From positions 6,758,001 through 6,822,000 of the forward strand of contig CM082585.2 in the NCBI GenBank assembly GCA_040954595.2: a DNA stretch of 64,000 nucleotides, given 5' to 3'. This DNA is from Balanoglossus misakiensis (Eukaryota; Hemichordata). The notes under the pieces were generated by a model. It was not told where the DNA came from. It made no database searches and saw only the letters and a program-made list of their open reading frames with translations. Position 1 is the stretch's first letter. Each line of letters begins with the position of its first letter. Of this stretch, positions 10,996 to 24,335 are shown one piece after another. A program made the translations under genes and the position numbers.

Positions 10996-13982
10996 GACCA
11001 CCATAACTCGCCGCATTTTAAACACAGGCTGAGTTAAATGTCATGAGACGTACATTGTATAGTAAGCAAATACTCCGATGTACATATGTTACTAAATGCT
11101 GATGTTTGAATTTCTCAGTGGAGATTTGAATTATTTCAGGAATGTCCAGTTTTGAATTAAACTACTTTTCGTTTAAAAAAAAATGGACAGGCCAACTTTA
11201 ATATCATTACTGGAAAATACAGTACCCATAACACAATCAGACAATATATAACAACTTGTAATGTAAGTGACAAGGACGCATATGTTGGCAAAATAGCGTA
11301 GTAATTGCATTATACCTAGATAATAAAAGAAATGTCCCATATCATATGTCACCAGCTCATTACCAATGATAACAACATCAAGTGTTTATCCCTTTCGCCG
11401 CATAAAATGTCATCGCACAACTGTGTATTGTGGGTTTGCCCAAATAAAACTGAATTTTCTTCTGGTTGGATGCGCTTAGCGAGCAACCAGCAATGATCTC
11501 CTGTTATCTTCTTCCACTGCATCACTGACTGAATTTGTCAGGTCGTGCCGCCAGAGCAAATTCTGCATTAAACTACAACATATACAGTAGTTTATTGGTG
11601 AATTTTGAATTCAGCGTAAACTTGTTGTTTTTGTTTGTATTTCACCATGCTTTCATAAGATAACGCAAAATAAATTCTTCTCTTCAAAGCAATATTAATT
11701 GTATACATAAACCAATAAATTGCGTATTTTGGGCTGTTGACAACGTCGATGAATTGGTTGAAGATTTGAAAGAGCTACAGCCATGACTTATCGTGGCCAA
11801 ACTGCGTCTCGAATTCGACTAGTATGGACGGATATGTTTTTTCCGCCAAAGGAGAACAAACCACATTAAGCTTATATTTCCTCGGTTTACCGAATTATTC
11901 TCAGCAACCGTTGCCGTAGAAACTAGGTATCTCCTAAAATCGGATCAACTAATGAAATGAAAGTCGTCTTGACAACGTGAGATATGAAGTACATGTATAT
12001 GAAATGATCTGGGTCAGCCTAATTGACAGCATTAGGAAAATATGGTGCATTGTGCAATGGGCAATGGGATTAGTGTGTGGTTATTGGTGAAGCAATGTAT
12101 CCTGTATCTTTTGTAGTAAATCTGACAACGATTGTGTAATCTAGTGGTTTTATGATGTCAATTGTTGATTATTAATCACGGAAATACTATCAATGTACAG
12201 TTCTAGTATCTGTAATCTGTGGTAATTTTTTCGGCATTTTATTATGTGTGTCTACAACTTCTTGTTTGGACACTTGAAACAGGGTTAAATGCGTGTTTTT
12301 TTTTATCTTGTCAATATAGCTCACACGCGCTCATTCGACAGTGTTATTGTTTAACATTGTGTGGAAGTCCACATTTGAAAGCTTTTGTAAACAATTACAA
12401 TGATTCGTACGCATACACGTTACTTGTTGACAAAATCCGAAAACGAGGCATGTTTGCATGATGGTGGGAGGCGAACAAGAACACGGCTGTCGAAAGAAAT
12501 GAAAAAATAACCAGATGCATGCAAATACAGTTTTAATCCGTTATGTCAATCAATAAAATATGACAAGGAATTTTGACATTGTTTGTCCAAATGCATTGCA
12601 AATACAGCTGAATAATCCACCCAATACATAAAATCTGTCAGTCTGTTATTATGAAAGTTGGCGATGACCAGTATATTGGTACCTTGTTACCCTAACTACA
12701 CGTCACATATGTATTCATGTTACTTTGAAATGTTAACAAATTACAAAGGTAACGTGGAGCATTATTTGACAGACATTTGTATACTGGCTGTTGATATACT
12801 GAGTTCGTGAAGTCGTATATACAAGTGAGAATGTTGAGTTATAGTGATGGGTATCGAGTTTTGCAAAAGACGTGTAGTACGGTATATTGATCTTACATAC
12901 CCCAAGAGCCGTTAAGCAATGACATGATCAATTAGAACTAATAGGCATGACATTTAAAGATTTTTACATATAGGTTCCATGAATACCGTGCCAACTTATG
13001 TCAACGATTGCTTACCAGAATGTATAGTCACAATATATTGTTGCATATCTTCACGTTACCATGACAAGTAACATTCACCCCAAAGGGCACATTGAAGTAA
13101 CATTTCCTTGATGTGAAGAAGAGACGTTTAACACAAAATCAGCCCAACCTCTTTATAGTCAAGATTTTCAAAGACTAAAAGTGATCAATTGTGAGCTAAA
13201 ATGTCTACATTTTATCAGGCAACTAACACAGGCGATGAAATCCCCTTTTCGGTAACCATGGTTAAAAGGTCGGTCATGTCGATGCAAAATTGATTCGACC
13301 ATCAAAACAGCTGCCTGTCCTGTGTGCAAACTCTTGCAATGAACGATATCTTTTGCCGGCTCCTTCGTATTCGATCAGCGAAATCAATGCACCGCTTGCA
13401 GAGACTGTGAGTGTCAATACTAGATATCTGAAATGTCAGACAGTATTCAGATGCCCGGAAGATATTTCAGAGTAAATCCTACTGCGTCATTCCGCTCAAA
13501 ACAACTGTCTTACAAGACAATGTATCTTCCGTTGTCTGCTGCTTCGCTTGAAATTTCGTACACAGGTACCAGGAAAGACATTTTTTTCAAATTATAACAC
13601 ATCACAATTATATATTGTTGTCTAGTGCAGTGTAGTCCATGTTTGAATTATAATCTTGGGCCAGCAGTCCCCTCTATTCTTTGTATGGATTACATGTATA
13701 CTTATAAATGCTAATCAGTGTTTGAACATATACACGATTATGTGTGGGGATGTGTCTGTTACTTTCTATAATTGGGCAAAGAAAGAGGGTTATGGAAAGA
13801 CGGGGAATCTGGGAGGTACGTAGGGAAACGAATACACGTTTTCACATTTTCTTGTTGCTGGTTAAGTCGGAATATCTCGGCATTTAGAGTCTGGAACATT
13901 TGATCACGATTGTGTTTTTACTCAACTCAATTATTGATAAAGCCTTTCAGTTCTATTGCCAGACTAATGCATTGTGCGACAG

Positions 13983-14062
13983 ATGAAGGAGTTCGGTCGA
14001 TTGATCCTTATAGCACCATTGTGTTTTAATGTATAATCGACCAAACTCGTTATCTCCTTCAT
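13983..14062. repeat. Imperfect inverted repeat
   Basis: ATGAAGGAG followed by TTCGGTCGATT on the left pairs with AATCGACCAAACTCG and CTCCTTCAT on the right, with a few unpaired bases in the right arm. It would form a stem of about 20 bp. It may be a worn MITE or a structural hairpin. Confidence 0.5.
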
Positions 14063-17000
14063 AGTACAAATCACTACAGCATTATTTTGTATCGTCGGTT
14101 TCAATGCGTCCATGGCAATCGTATTCCACCAGAATCCAGTCAAGGTGTTGCCGTGGGTATTGCGATGATGATGTTCTTTGGAGCGGCCTAGATTTTGGAC
14201 GTTGGTGCCAAATTGAAACGGGTTTCATGGTGGCGCGAAAATCGAAAATCCTCCCAGCAACAACATGGACCCTCATTTGAGCATAATATGACACCAATAT
14301 CTACATACTGTAAACCTGGACATTTTTTGCGCATTCTTATTTTCGCGCAATTACGTATATAATCCATTAGTGTCCATTGTTCTATCGTATTATTTTCAGA
14401 AGATTTGTTTCAGAGAGTGACCGATGCCTGATGTGACTCGAGTCACTATGTTTAACCATGCTGTCTGTCACATTGATTTCAGTGTTCATAAATGCCATTG
14501 CCGTGGCAACATCGCAATGTTGCGTCGTACTAAGAGAGATGACATTGTGAACACTATGAGCAAAACAGGATATGCATATATAGGAGACTTTAACAAAAGA
14601 ATAGCCACAACGCATTAATTGTTGGTCGGCATTCATACATTAAATTGCAACGAACAAAGATCGCAATTGACGTCACGACCTACTGGATGACCCCGCGTTC
14701 TCTAATATCGCGTCTTCGTCGCAGAAATGAAAGTTAGAGCACTTCGGTGATAGATGACACTAAATGACACTTGCTGCTTGAAAAAAACGCATGTATTGAT
14801 TTCTCAGTCATGTCTTTGGAGAGAAAATTCCCATTTGCCTTTTTCAATAGCGATAGAATTCTTGCTTGTCAATGAGCTTTCCATGAGCTAGACAGGTGTT
14901 CATTTGTTCGCTTGTGCGACTCCCTGAAAGAAAATTGATCTGTAACTTCAGATAACATGAAACTGCATCTCTGGATATTCCTTTACACGCCGTATGCAAT
15001 ATATTTCATTAAACCTAAATTATTCAGCGTCTGACTGTATAGGTAAATACTTACATTGGAATATATTTTAAATTAACCGATTTGAACATAATGTTTTATT
15101 CCGCCTGATAATGTGTATAGGTTGCTTTCGGTTGACAAGCTGAAAGGAAGTGGGCATGTACATTTATTCTGACAGGATGTATGTGATACAATAAAGGAAA
15201 ATATACCGGTAAATACTATAACCATTCAGATATCGATGGCTATTTATTCGTTTCTTGGTTTTATTCTGTAGAGAATTCCACGCACTGCACTAAAACAGGA
15301 TGTTGGAATTACCGCTATTAGTGGCAGTAGGAATAAACGAGTTTCCGCGAATTGCCTGATCTAGTGAGACTGTAAATTACCGTAGCAACGGTTTCGTAGC
15401 CAAGTATAGTACACGCCGAGGTTGTATGAATCGGTGCAAAGTTTAACAAAATATCTTTTGAGCTGTTGTACAGGAAGTGTTTTTTTACCTGTCTCACGTG
15501 TTGTTTGTCCTGATTTACATGAATATCCTACCATAAACTGCCTTGCAATTCAAGGGTGAATTGGCAGGGTCGTGTGGAGTTCTCAAATGGTATATTAAAG
15601 AACGGTTGCTAAGGGGAACAACGTCATGGCCGTGCCTCAGGTCTCTGACCACGATACAGCCTTATTCATCTACTCGAGCAACTGAACTGACCGTCAACTC
15701 CTTTTATAGAAAACCACCAACCTCGAGGAGTGTGTAGATTATCCAGAAAATCGGAGGGGTGCATCTTTGCTGAAAAATCTCAGCTTTATCTATTTCTGTA
15801 GGGCTACTGTACTCAAAACGACCTAGCTAGTCCAGCCGTGCAGACTGGACGATTTAGGGTGGTTATCTGTCGAACAACGACTGTAGCCGCGGCCTGCACC
15901 TATACGAACAATATTCGATAAAGTTGGGTTTCAGAGAACATATCGATTTTATGTTCCCTTTGTTTGCAATCTTTACTCGTTATCGATTCACATGATTTGC
16001 ATATTATTTTACGTATCATCTGCTCCATTTCATTGATTGTCCAATTTTCAGGACGAACTCCTTGCAGGCAGAATTCGTTTTTTTAGGTTAGGTTTTAGAA
16101 AATAGCTCTTTTTGGAATGAAATTCTTGGGAATGGAGATCGCTGTGGCTTCAAGTTTGGTCTTTAGGCGATAGTGAATTTAAGGTCAATGAGCAATGTCA
16201 ATGCCGTGCGAAAAAGGACGTGGTTGATGAAATGAAGATATCTCTTTTAGAGTTTTCAAAACAAGAGTGTGTGACCGCACAAAGGAAAGGTGTCTACTTG
16301 TGATAATGGAAAGACCTTTCTCTGAAACTCGCGAAGGGTGTTCACGTAGAATTGCGTGCTCACTCTCATGTTTGTGAATATAAACACCATAATGGAGAAT
16401 ACGGTGACATCAGAAGCCCGGTTGGAAATTAATGAACTCCACGTTGAATGACACCGTAAAACCAATCGGGGGCCGGGCATGTATTGTTGCTAACACACCC
16501 GGTGTTTCTGTATGGAAGAGGCAGGCAAAAGATTATCATATGGTTATCGTATGATTGCGAAGTTTTTTTTCTCCCAATGTTTGCACTTGTGCCTGGAGAG
16601 AAATTTCTAGTATAGGCCGGGTGTAAAAAAGATGACCAATACTAGAAAATGTAATGGGGAACATTGGATGCACATGCTATGCTCAATGATTTTTCATGCA
16701 CTGAGCACAAACTCAATGACCCTGTTTCTGTGTCATAATACTGTCACGCAATGATGCATCACTATGCACTGATATGTGCCAAATTGTCACACATCATTTG
16801 AAAAGTATGGTGGACATTTATATACAGATCAACAACATACATTTTTCGCCTTACTTCTATGGTTATCTGCATCTGTCATGTCATAGATCCACATACACGT
16901 GCATTAGTGTGTAACGCCATGGTTCTGCCTGTCTACTTGTCAACTTGTCACTCACTGCTACTTTCCCGAAAGTCTAAAAGTCATTTCTGACGAGATGATC

Positions 17001-17599
17001 AAAATTTGATACTGAAGTGCGTCTGTAGAGGGTCATCTGCTGCCTGACGATAATCAGATTGGACATAAAGCCTCTGAGACGAGAAGTGAATTTGACGACA
17101 AGCAGATAACGGGCGTTCTCACACTAAGCGCATCAGTTGCACACTCGTTCCAAGGGAAGTGTTAATAACCGCGAATCAATTTGTTAGGGCCTAGGAATTT
17201 CACACGCAAACATCCTAAAGTAATTTCTTTTTGATAACCAAGTAAATACGAAGATAGATGAGATCAACTTCGGTGGACTAACTGAAAATTACACAAAAAT
17301 GTTAATACACGATCAAAGAATCCTGCGATTTAACGTTTTTTTTTTATTATAAGCACATCGGACAATTTGATCGATTTTTATAGAATTTTGTGTGAAAGAT
17401 TTAATTTTGAATTCCTTAGTTTTCAGTACATTCACACGATACCCTCATTTTTGAAGATTAAAGTATAATCTTGGCATGCACAGAAAACTGCTGAAAGATA
17501 TAAAGACCCACGCATTTACTGCCCATGGGCTTTAGACTGATACCATGTGCAAACGCAAAAGTATTCTGTGCTAAATTTTCCGTTCATTTTCATTCGCAG

Positions 17600-17913
17600 G
17601 TGTTATATTGTGCGTTGCATCAAGGTCTGTGAACAGCTCGGATCAAGAGAAAATTATGGCCGTCGCCAGTGAGTTAGGAATGACCCGGGGTGACTATGCA
17701 TTTCTGGCAGTGGACACCTTATCAAGCGTTTGGCTTGAAGGCGGGAAATGGTTTGATCGCGCCGATGATCCTGCCGATCTCCGCGAAGCCTACCGGGCAT
17801 TGTTTATTATGACAGTCCAACCATCACTCATACTTTCCTATGATACACTCTTACAGAACTACTACGATAAGATGGCAAACATGACTTTAGGAGATGAAAT
17901 CCGTCATGAAGAG
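17600..17913 (+). CDS. Cyclase exon 1 of the visible set: ligand-binding ectodomain
   Basis: It follows the acceptor CATTCGCAG, begins with two bases of a split codon and ends in phase 0 at GAG before GTATTG. The encoded segment starts [20 protein letters not shown] and goes on through GDYAFLAVD. This matches the part of natriuretic receptor ectodomains where a beta strand ending in a small-residue loop is followed by the helix and the DY.F...D strand. One likely N-glycosylation site (NMT) lies near the end. An earlier exon ending in phase 1 must exist upstream. Confidence 0.85.
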
Positions 17914-20900
17914 GTATTGATATCCTTCTGTCTGAATAATCGTGACGTATTATGTAGCAAAATAATGGTTTGATGACCAGCTTTTGGATATATAGATACA
18001 GACTTTTTTACCTTGCGCTTTTCATAGCCGTCGGCCATTTTTGTCTTTCGTGGAATATTACCGGGGTACACTTTTTACCAGTAAGGGTTGTTATTTAGGT
18101 TAGAATCAAGAAGTGTCTCCATCTTAAATGTCAAATTAATATAGAAAGTCAGTTACGCACGCTGTTCACACACAGAATGGCATCGCAGGTTGTCACAGTT
18201 ATCGATATTCGAAAGCTTTGATGGGCGCGTTGCATAGTCCGTCTTTGCACCTTGTAAAGTGCATGTATGTCGCGTCGATTTTTGTCCTTATGAAAGAGTA
18301 CATCCCGTTGTCTGACTTATGAAAATCTGGCAGCTTGATGGAAATAGCACAGTTTCAGTTTTTTCCCCGTACACCGCCGTTACACACGTCATATTCGCTT
18401 TCAAAATGTGCTGGAGGAAGCTGTAGAAAGTGCCTTGATCTGGCGCGATTTTCTGCCCGCCTCTTCATCACACCTTTAACGATCTTCGACGTCATTGAAA
18501 GTAGACTAGAAACGCCGGCTATTGAGGTGAACGGCACGCAGGCTCCTCGCATGCAGTCTTTTAATCCGTTTTTTATTTCCAGTTGAGAGGATTTCTTGTC
18601 TCGGAGGCAATTGTCCACGAGGGAGAATGAAATCGTGTTGTCTTCAAAGAAACGGAAAGCGATTAAAAGGTTTCCCGTGCCTAATGATGGCCGGCTATTG
18701 TTACCTCCAGTAAACCGTTTGTGTGGAAAATGTCGGCAACGCGCACAATGCCTCGGCTTTGCCGCTGTCAACCCGGCTCAACAAATTTAGAAAAAAAAGT
18801 CCCTTTCTCCGTTTTGTTGACTTAAATAGCAGTTTCGCAGAAAGTTATTACATGTAAGGCAATACCGAAGGTTTCAAATTTTTACCTTTGTAAGTGTGGT
18901 TTTTCGATTTTGTTTGTATCGGAAAAAATATAGGAATGTAAAAATCGAAAAAGGCGAAGGAGGATTTCGCGTCTTTAGCCATAGATATCACATGCATGCG
19001 TGTGAAGATGTTAAAACGTCCCAGCTGCACCAAATGTGGACCAAGTTTCAAATTTGCGGAAATTTTGAAATTTAATAACGGGATACGTGTCTGAGGCTTC
19101 GAATAGACCTTACATTTAGGGAGTAAGTGGCAAAGGTAATAAGCTGCCTGTCAGAAGATTGTAGGTTCGAGATCCAGACATTGTCGCGATGTTGAGCCCT
19201 TTGGGCAAGGCACTTTACTTCTCGGCAGTGCTTTTCTCAATATTTTACTGGCAGTACATGTACACAAAAACACTTTGTAGCTCTTTTGTAAATTGTGTGT
19301 AGAATTATTTTACGTTGAACTGGTACGCTTTAATTGCACCATTTGTTTTGCAGGTTAGTACTCTATTCTCCCAAGTGTACGACTCGATCTATGTACTTGC
19401 CTACGCGATGAACAGAACACTCTCCAGTGGAGACTCGTTGACTGGCGAAAATATAGCTCACTCTATGAGAGACCTGACTTTTACGGGGTTGTCCGGGGAA
19501 GTCCGGTTGAATACCGATGGCGAGCGGGTGATGAACTTTGTTCTGCTTGACTATGACGGAGACCTTGATTCTTTCCACGAGGTTTTGAAGTTTAATTCCT
19601 CATCCGGCGAGGAGTACGAAGCTCTTACTGTTGAGGGCGCTGCAATTAATTGGCCGGGTGGTGTTGTGTTGGAACCAGACGCTGAGTGCCTTTTTGTGGA
19701 CGACAGTTGTACCGTTAATGGCATAGGTAATAGAAGAAAATGAAGAGTGATTATTTTACTTAATAATGAACACACAACTCTTTCGTTAAGCTCAATGCAT
19801 CACACGCTTGTTACTTGCTATTACGATTGCGTCATTTTGTTATAGGTGGGACGCTGTGAAACTGAAAAACAATATGATTATAACCTACATGTACAATCTC
19901 AGATCTGATATTTCAAATGAAATTTTCCATTGATAGATACGCTGTACATTGCTGGAATCCTGGCTGCAGCTTTGTTTCTTATATGCATATTCATCACTGG
20001 TTACTGGATAATCAGGTAAATGTCTTCAAACTTCGTCCATAATCAATCACGTTATTCGACTGCATCCAACCTGAGAATTAATTGACGTTACTTTACGTTT
20101 TGGTTATGGGCTTATCTCGTATGATAAACCCATAACCAAAACGAGCGCAGTCATGATGATGATGATGATGATGATGATTCCATCCACATTTACCATTTAG
20201 GCGGTCGAGTTTGAAACGTGATATGGCGAAAGGACCAAACAAGATTCTGCTTGCATTTGGAGATTTACAATTCGAACCGCCTAACAAGCTCATTTCAGGA
20301 AGTCGTAAGGTATGCTCGACAACATTTGCTTTGTTGTGCTTTCATAATTTGTTCCACGTTAATGTTTGTTAGTTAAGCTATAGCCAAATAATAACGATAA
20401 CTATGAGAATGATTACAGAAAACATTTTTTGCAAGAATATGATGATATGTCCCATTAGACATCCACATTTATATGTTTCCTTATGTTTTTAGTTATTAGA
20501 CCCTGATAAACAATCGACTCTTACGATGAATGGAGGTAAGGTTCTGACGTCACCACAGCCATCATCTGAGCATCGTCTGTCTCGAGGCAGTAATGTTTTG
20601 GCCGATATGACCAACTTGGCTAGATATAATGTAAGGATATTATGTCGTTTAACAAATAGTATATTTTCTTGATATAATGTCATCATGTTTTGATATAATT
20701 CATAAAAAATAGTGTTGAACTGTTGTGTCATATTTTGTAGCATGTCTAACTTTGCTGCAGTAAGTAGAATAAAGACCCGATTATTTCATGCTTGGCGTAA
20801 GTACATGTAGGAGGGAAAGTACACGACCGGGTAAACTCGGAAGACGGCGTGAAATATGACGGGAAGGGGGAAATGGGGAATAAATATTCCAGGAAATTGG

Positions 20901-23900
20901 AGGCAGACAGGAACAGGATGGAATCGATGTTTAGACTTTTGAACAGCAGAGGCTCAGTGGGGGGGGGGGGGGGGTCTTCTTTGTCACATAACAATCCATT
21001 CAGTCCATACTGTACTGCTATTGAGAGATCTATAATTTTCTTCTGGATCTCAAGAGCTTTCCAATGGATGTACTTTCTCTAATGAGGTTATCATAACATG
21101 GGGTTAGGGGTGTGCTGTTATTTTTCTTTATATCTGCTTGTACTGTACTTAGTTTATTTTCCTCGTCTACGGTACATTAGCATTTGGACAACATCACTTA
21201 AAACTCTAAAGTGATTGCAATAGCTGCAATGGTACTAGTAATGAAGAATATGTTTTTTCACCCTAATCAGCATGACTGATGATCTCTGGTGTATGTTTCC
21301 GTTACAGGGTGAACACGTTCGAGTGAAAACTTTGAACTGCAGTAATTTCGATGTGAAAAGTTCGACAATTCATATATTGAAACAGGTTAGGTTTTACAAT
21401 GTACAAGACTGACCGCTGTCAAAGATTCTTCATTTGATTCCCTGTAAATGTCAAAAATATATCAAAATTACAAAAGCTGTAACAGTGCAATTTATATCCG
21501 GCATATATGATGAATAATACTGTGGTAATCTTGATATCTCATTACAAAGTGGTATAATTCCCCTAATTTCTCTCTCGCTTTATAATTGTACGAAACATGA
21601 AACCGAATCGGCGAACTATCAGTCCATGACGTCTGATCGAAGCTTGAGCGGGGGACAAAGTCTCTGCGTTTGACATTTTTGTGATAGAATACAGGGAATA
21701 CTTGCATAAAGTCACTCTCTGTGATGTTGGTGCATAACCTAAAACGAGTCTGACATTACTCCTTTGCTGTAAGAAAAATGGGAGCATAAACTGTTTTTAG
21801 TGAATGGTCAACCTTGTCTGTCTACAAGCATTGTAGAGATTGAGTGCAGTTCATCAGTAGTTCAGCGTGGCACATTTAAGTATTCTCTAACAGCAGTAAC
21901 AGCTCTTGATATCGAACAAAATTCGTGGCAAAAATCTAGAAAAAGAGAGATGCTTTGTTCCTTTAAGAATCACCACACTTTATTTATATTTCAGATACGT
22001 GACATACGCCACGAAAATGTGAACGCATTTCTGGGGTGCTACATAGAACTAAATAACTGTGCTTTAATCACCGAATACTGTAACAAAGGTAGTCTTCAAG
22101 ACGTGATCAACAGCCAAAATATCAAGCTGGACTGGATGTTCAAATCTTCTCTTCTTCTGGATCTAGTGTCGGTACGCATGACGATTTATATTTATTGGCT
22201 CTGGTTTTACACATTTATTTTCTGATTAAGGGCTAAGACTGTGATGTTAATTTCTAAAAGATTATAATTCTCTGTTCTGTGTCTCCAGCGTTTACAGGCG
22301 ATAAAACTCAACACGATCGATTCGTAATGTGCCAATTCATTAACTTCTGGAATAGTGTGTGTATTCGATAAATATTTACACTGTTCATATTTGAACCTTG
22401 TTTACTTTTTGTTTGTAATGTTATTCTCCTGCCTGTATTTGTCATGATTTCTATCCAGTCGCTCACCACGTGTCAATCACGTCCATTTCCGTGCAGAAGT
22501 GACATTTGATCGCCTTGGCCGAATTCAAGATGTTTTCGATTAAGCAACTTGTCAAAACGATTGAAATTGGCTAAATTTGGTGATAGTGAAAGAACTGGGT
22601 ACAAACGCCAATAGCACAGGCGATTTCATTTACTTATATACTGAATTGACTCGTGGTGGAAAGATCATCGCGATGAATTCGCATTGAAATTGAATGCTTT
22701 TTATATTTTCTCCAGTCAAGAGGAAGATATGTTCTCATGATTGAACACATTTTATTGCGTTTATGTTCTGCGTGTCACGTATTAGACACCATTCCACCCT
22801 TGTACACACTTTGTGGCCACATACAATGGGTTTAACGACACATATAACGACAACATCACAATAAAAGTGGAATATGAAAAGTATAGAGGTTTTCATCTAG
22901 TGTCGTTAGCGTGAGATGACAGATTCGGTACGTGTATGCACGCATCTATGCGATGTATGGAAAACTGAAAAACTAAAAAAGGAAAGGAAATTAGGGTTGT
23001 GTATAACTTGTTACAATTTATTCAATATATCTTCACACTTTACAGGGTATGAGATATTTGCACAACAGTCCCCTCAAATACCACGGTCGTCTTAAGTCTC
23101 GCAATTGCGTCATCGATAGTCGATGGGTTCTGAAAATCACTGACTATGGCCTGCCGGCACTCCTTGAAACACAGAGCAACTATCAAGAAGAAGAAAAAAC
23201 TATTGAAGGTCAGAAGAGTAGAATAACAAATGGTATTTAGCAGAGTTTGTCGAAATAATTCCATTGCGTGGTCTTGTAGAGAAAAAGGGCAAACAATTGG
23301 AGAAACAAACCTTTGGAACAACAAACAAAATTGGTTTACATGTTATTATTTTGCGATAACTTAAGATGGTCATGGTGACCACAAACTTGTATTCAGTACT
23401 GGCTATGAATAGACCTTTTTACAAACTTTGAGAAAGTCTGAAATAATTATATTGGTTATTACTCCAAACACAGGGTCTCCAGGCTTTAAAACACAACGCA
23501 CATGAAATGGCTTCCAATTTTGTATCAAGAATACCTTTCATATCTTTCAGAATTATTGTGGTCATCGCCAGAATCCTTGCGCGATCCTATGCTAATGAAG
23601 AAAGGGTCACCAAAAGGAGATGTATACAGTTTTGCTATCATTGTTTCTGAACTTCTGACGAGGGGGAAACCCTTTGGTATGCTCAGTCTCACAACAAAAG
23701 GTAAACATATTAATGCCATTTTGAACGAGAATAAATTATCTAGGCACAATATAATAAACAACATTTCAAATTTGCACGTAAATTTCATAGCAAGGTTATA
23801 ATATAATGCCAGCCAAATGTCATTTGAAATCTAAATGCGGAAGTCACGTCAACTATAAATTCATTGTACGGGACAAACCGGCTTGTCAATTCCAAATCTT

Positions 23901-24301
23901 GCGGTTTTTTGATGGCCTGTTGTAAACAATATTCGTGCATTTGTGTAACATTCCCGTGTTTAGCACCACTAAGCTTAGGTACTAAGTTTTACAAATTACA
24001 TTTCTGATTGAATCGCTTTTTTCTGTATGTAGAAATCATCGCTAAAGTCAGAAAGCCACCGCCACTTTGCAGGCCGTCTGTATCTCAGAATGAGGCACCA
24101 AGGGAGGTTATTGAGATCATGAAACAATGCTGGGCAGAACTAGCTGACATGAGACCAGACTTTGAAACCATCTATCAACTATTTAAAAAACTTAATCAGG
24201 GAAGGTGGGCAATTTTTTTATTCGTGTTTATATGAAAATGTCGATATCTTTATGTGCACAAGTGACCAAGTGTGTGAAATAAGTGATGATTGTGGTGGTG
24301 G

Positions 24302-24335
<34 letters not shown>

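Larger units (their letters stand above)
10500..17599. other. Gene-free DNA upstream of the first visible cyclase exon
   Basis: I looked here for the missing 5' exons of the cyclase gene (signal peptide and N-terminal half of the ectodomain) and did not recognise any. The stretch holds several X-box-like palindromes (10815-10829, 10983-10995, 11910-11923, 14497-14510, 15376-15389) and a short imperfect inverted repeat at 13983-14062. Some small exons could be missed by eye, so part of this may be intron of the cyclase gene. Confidence 0.5.
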
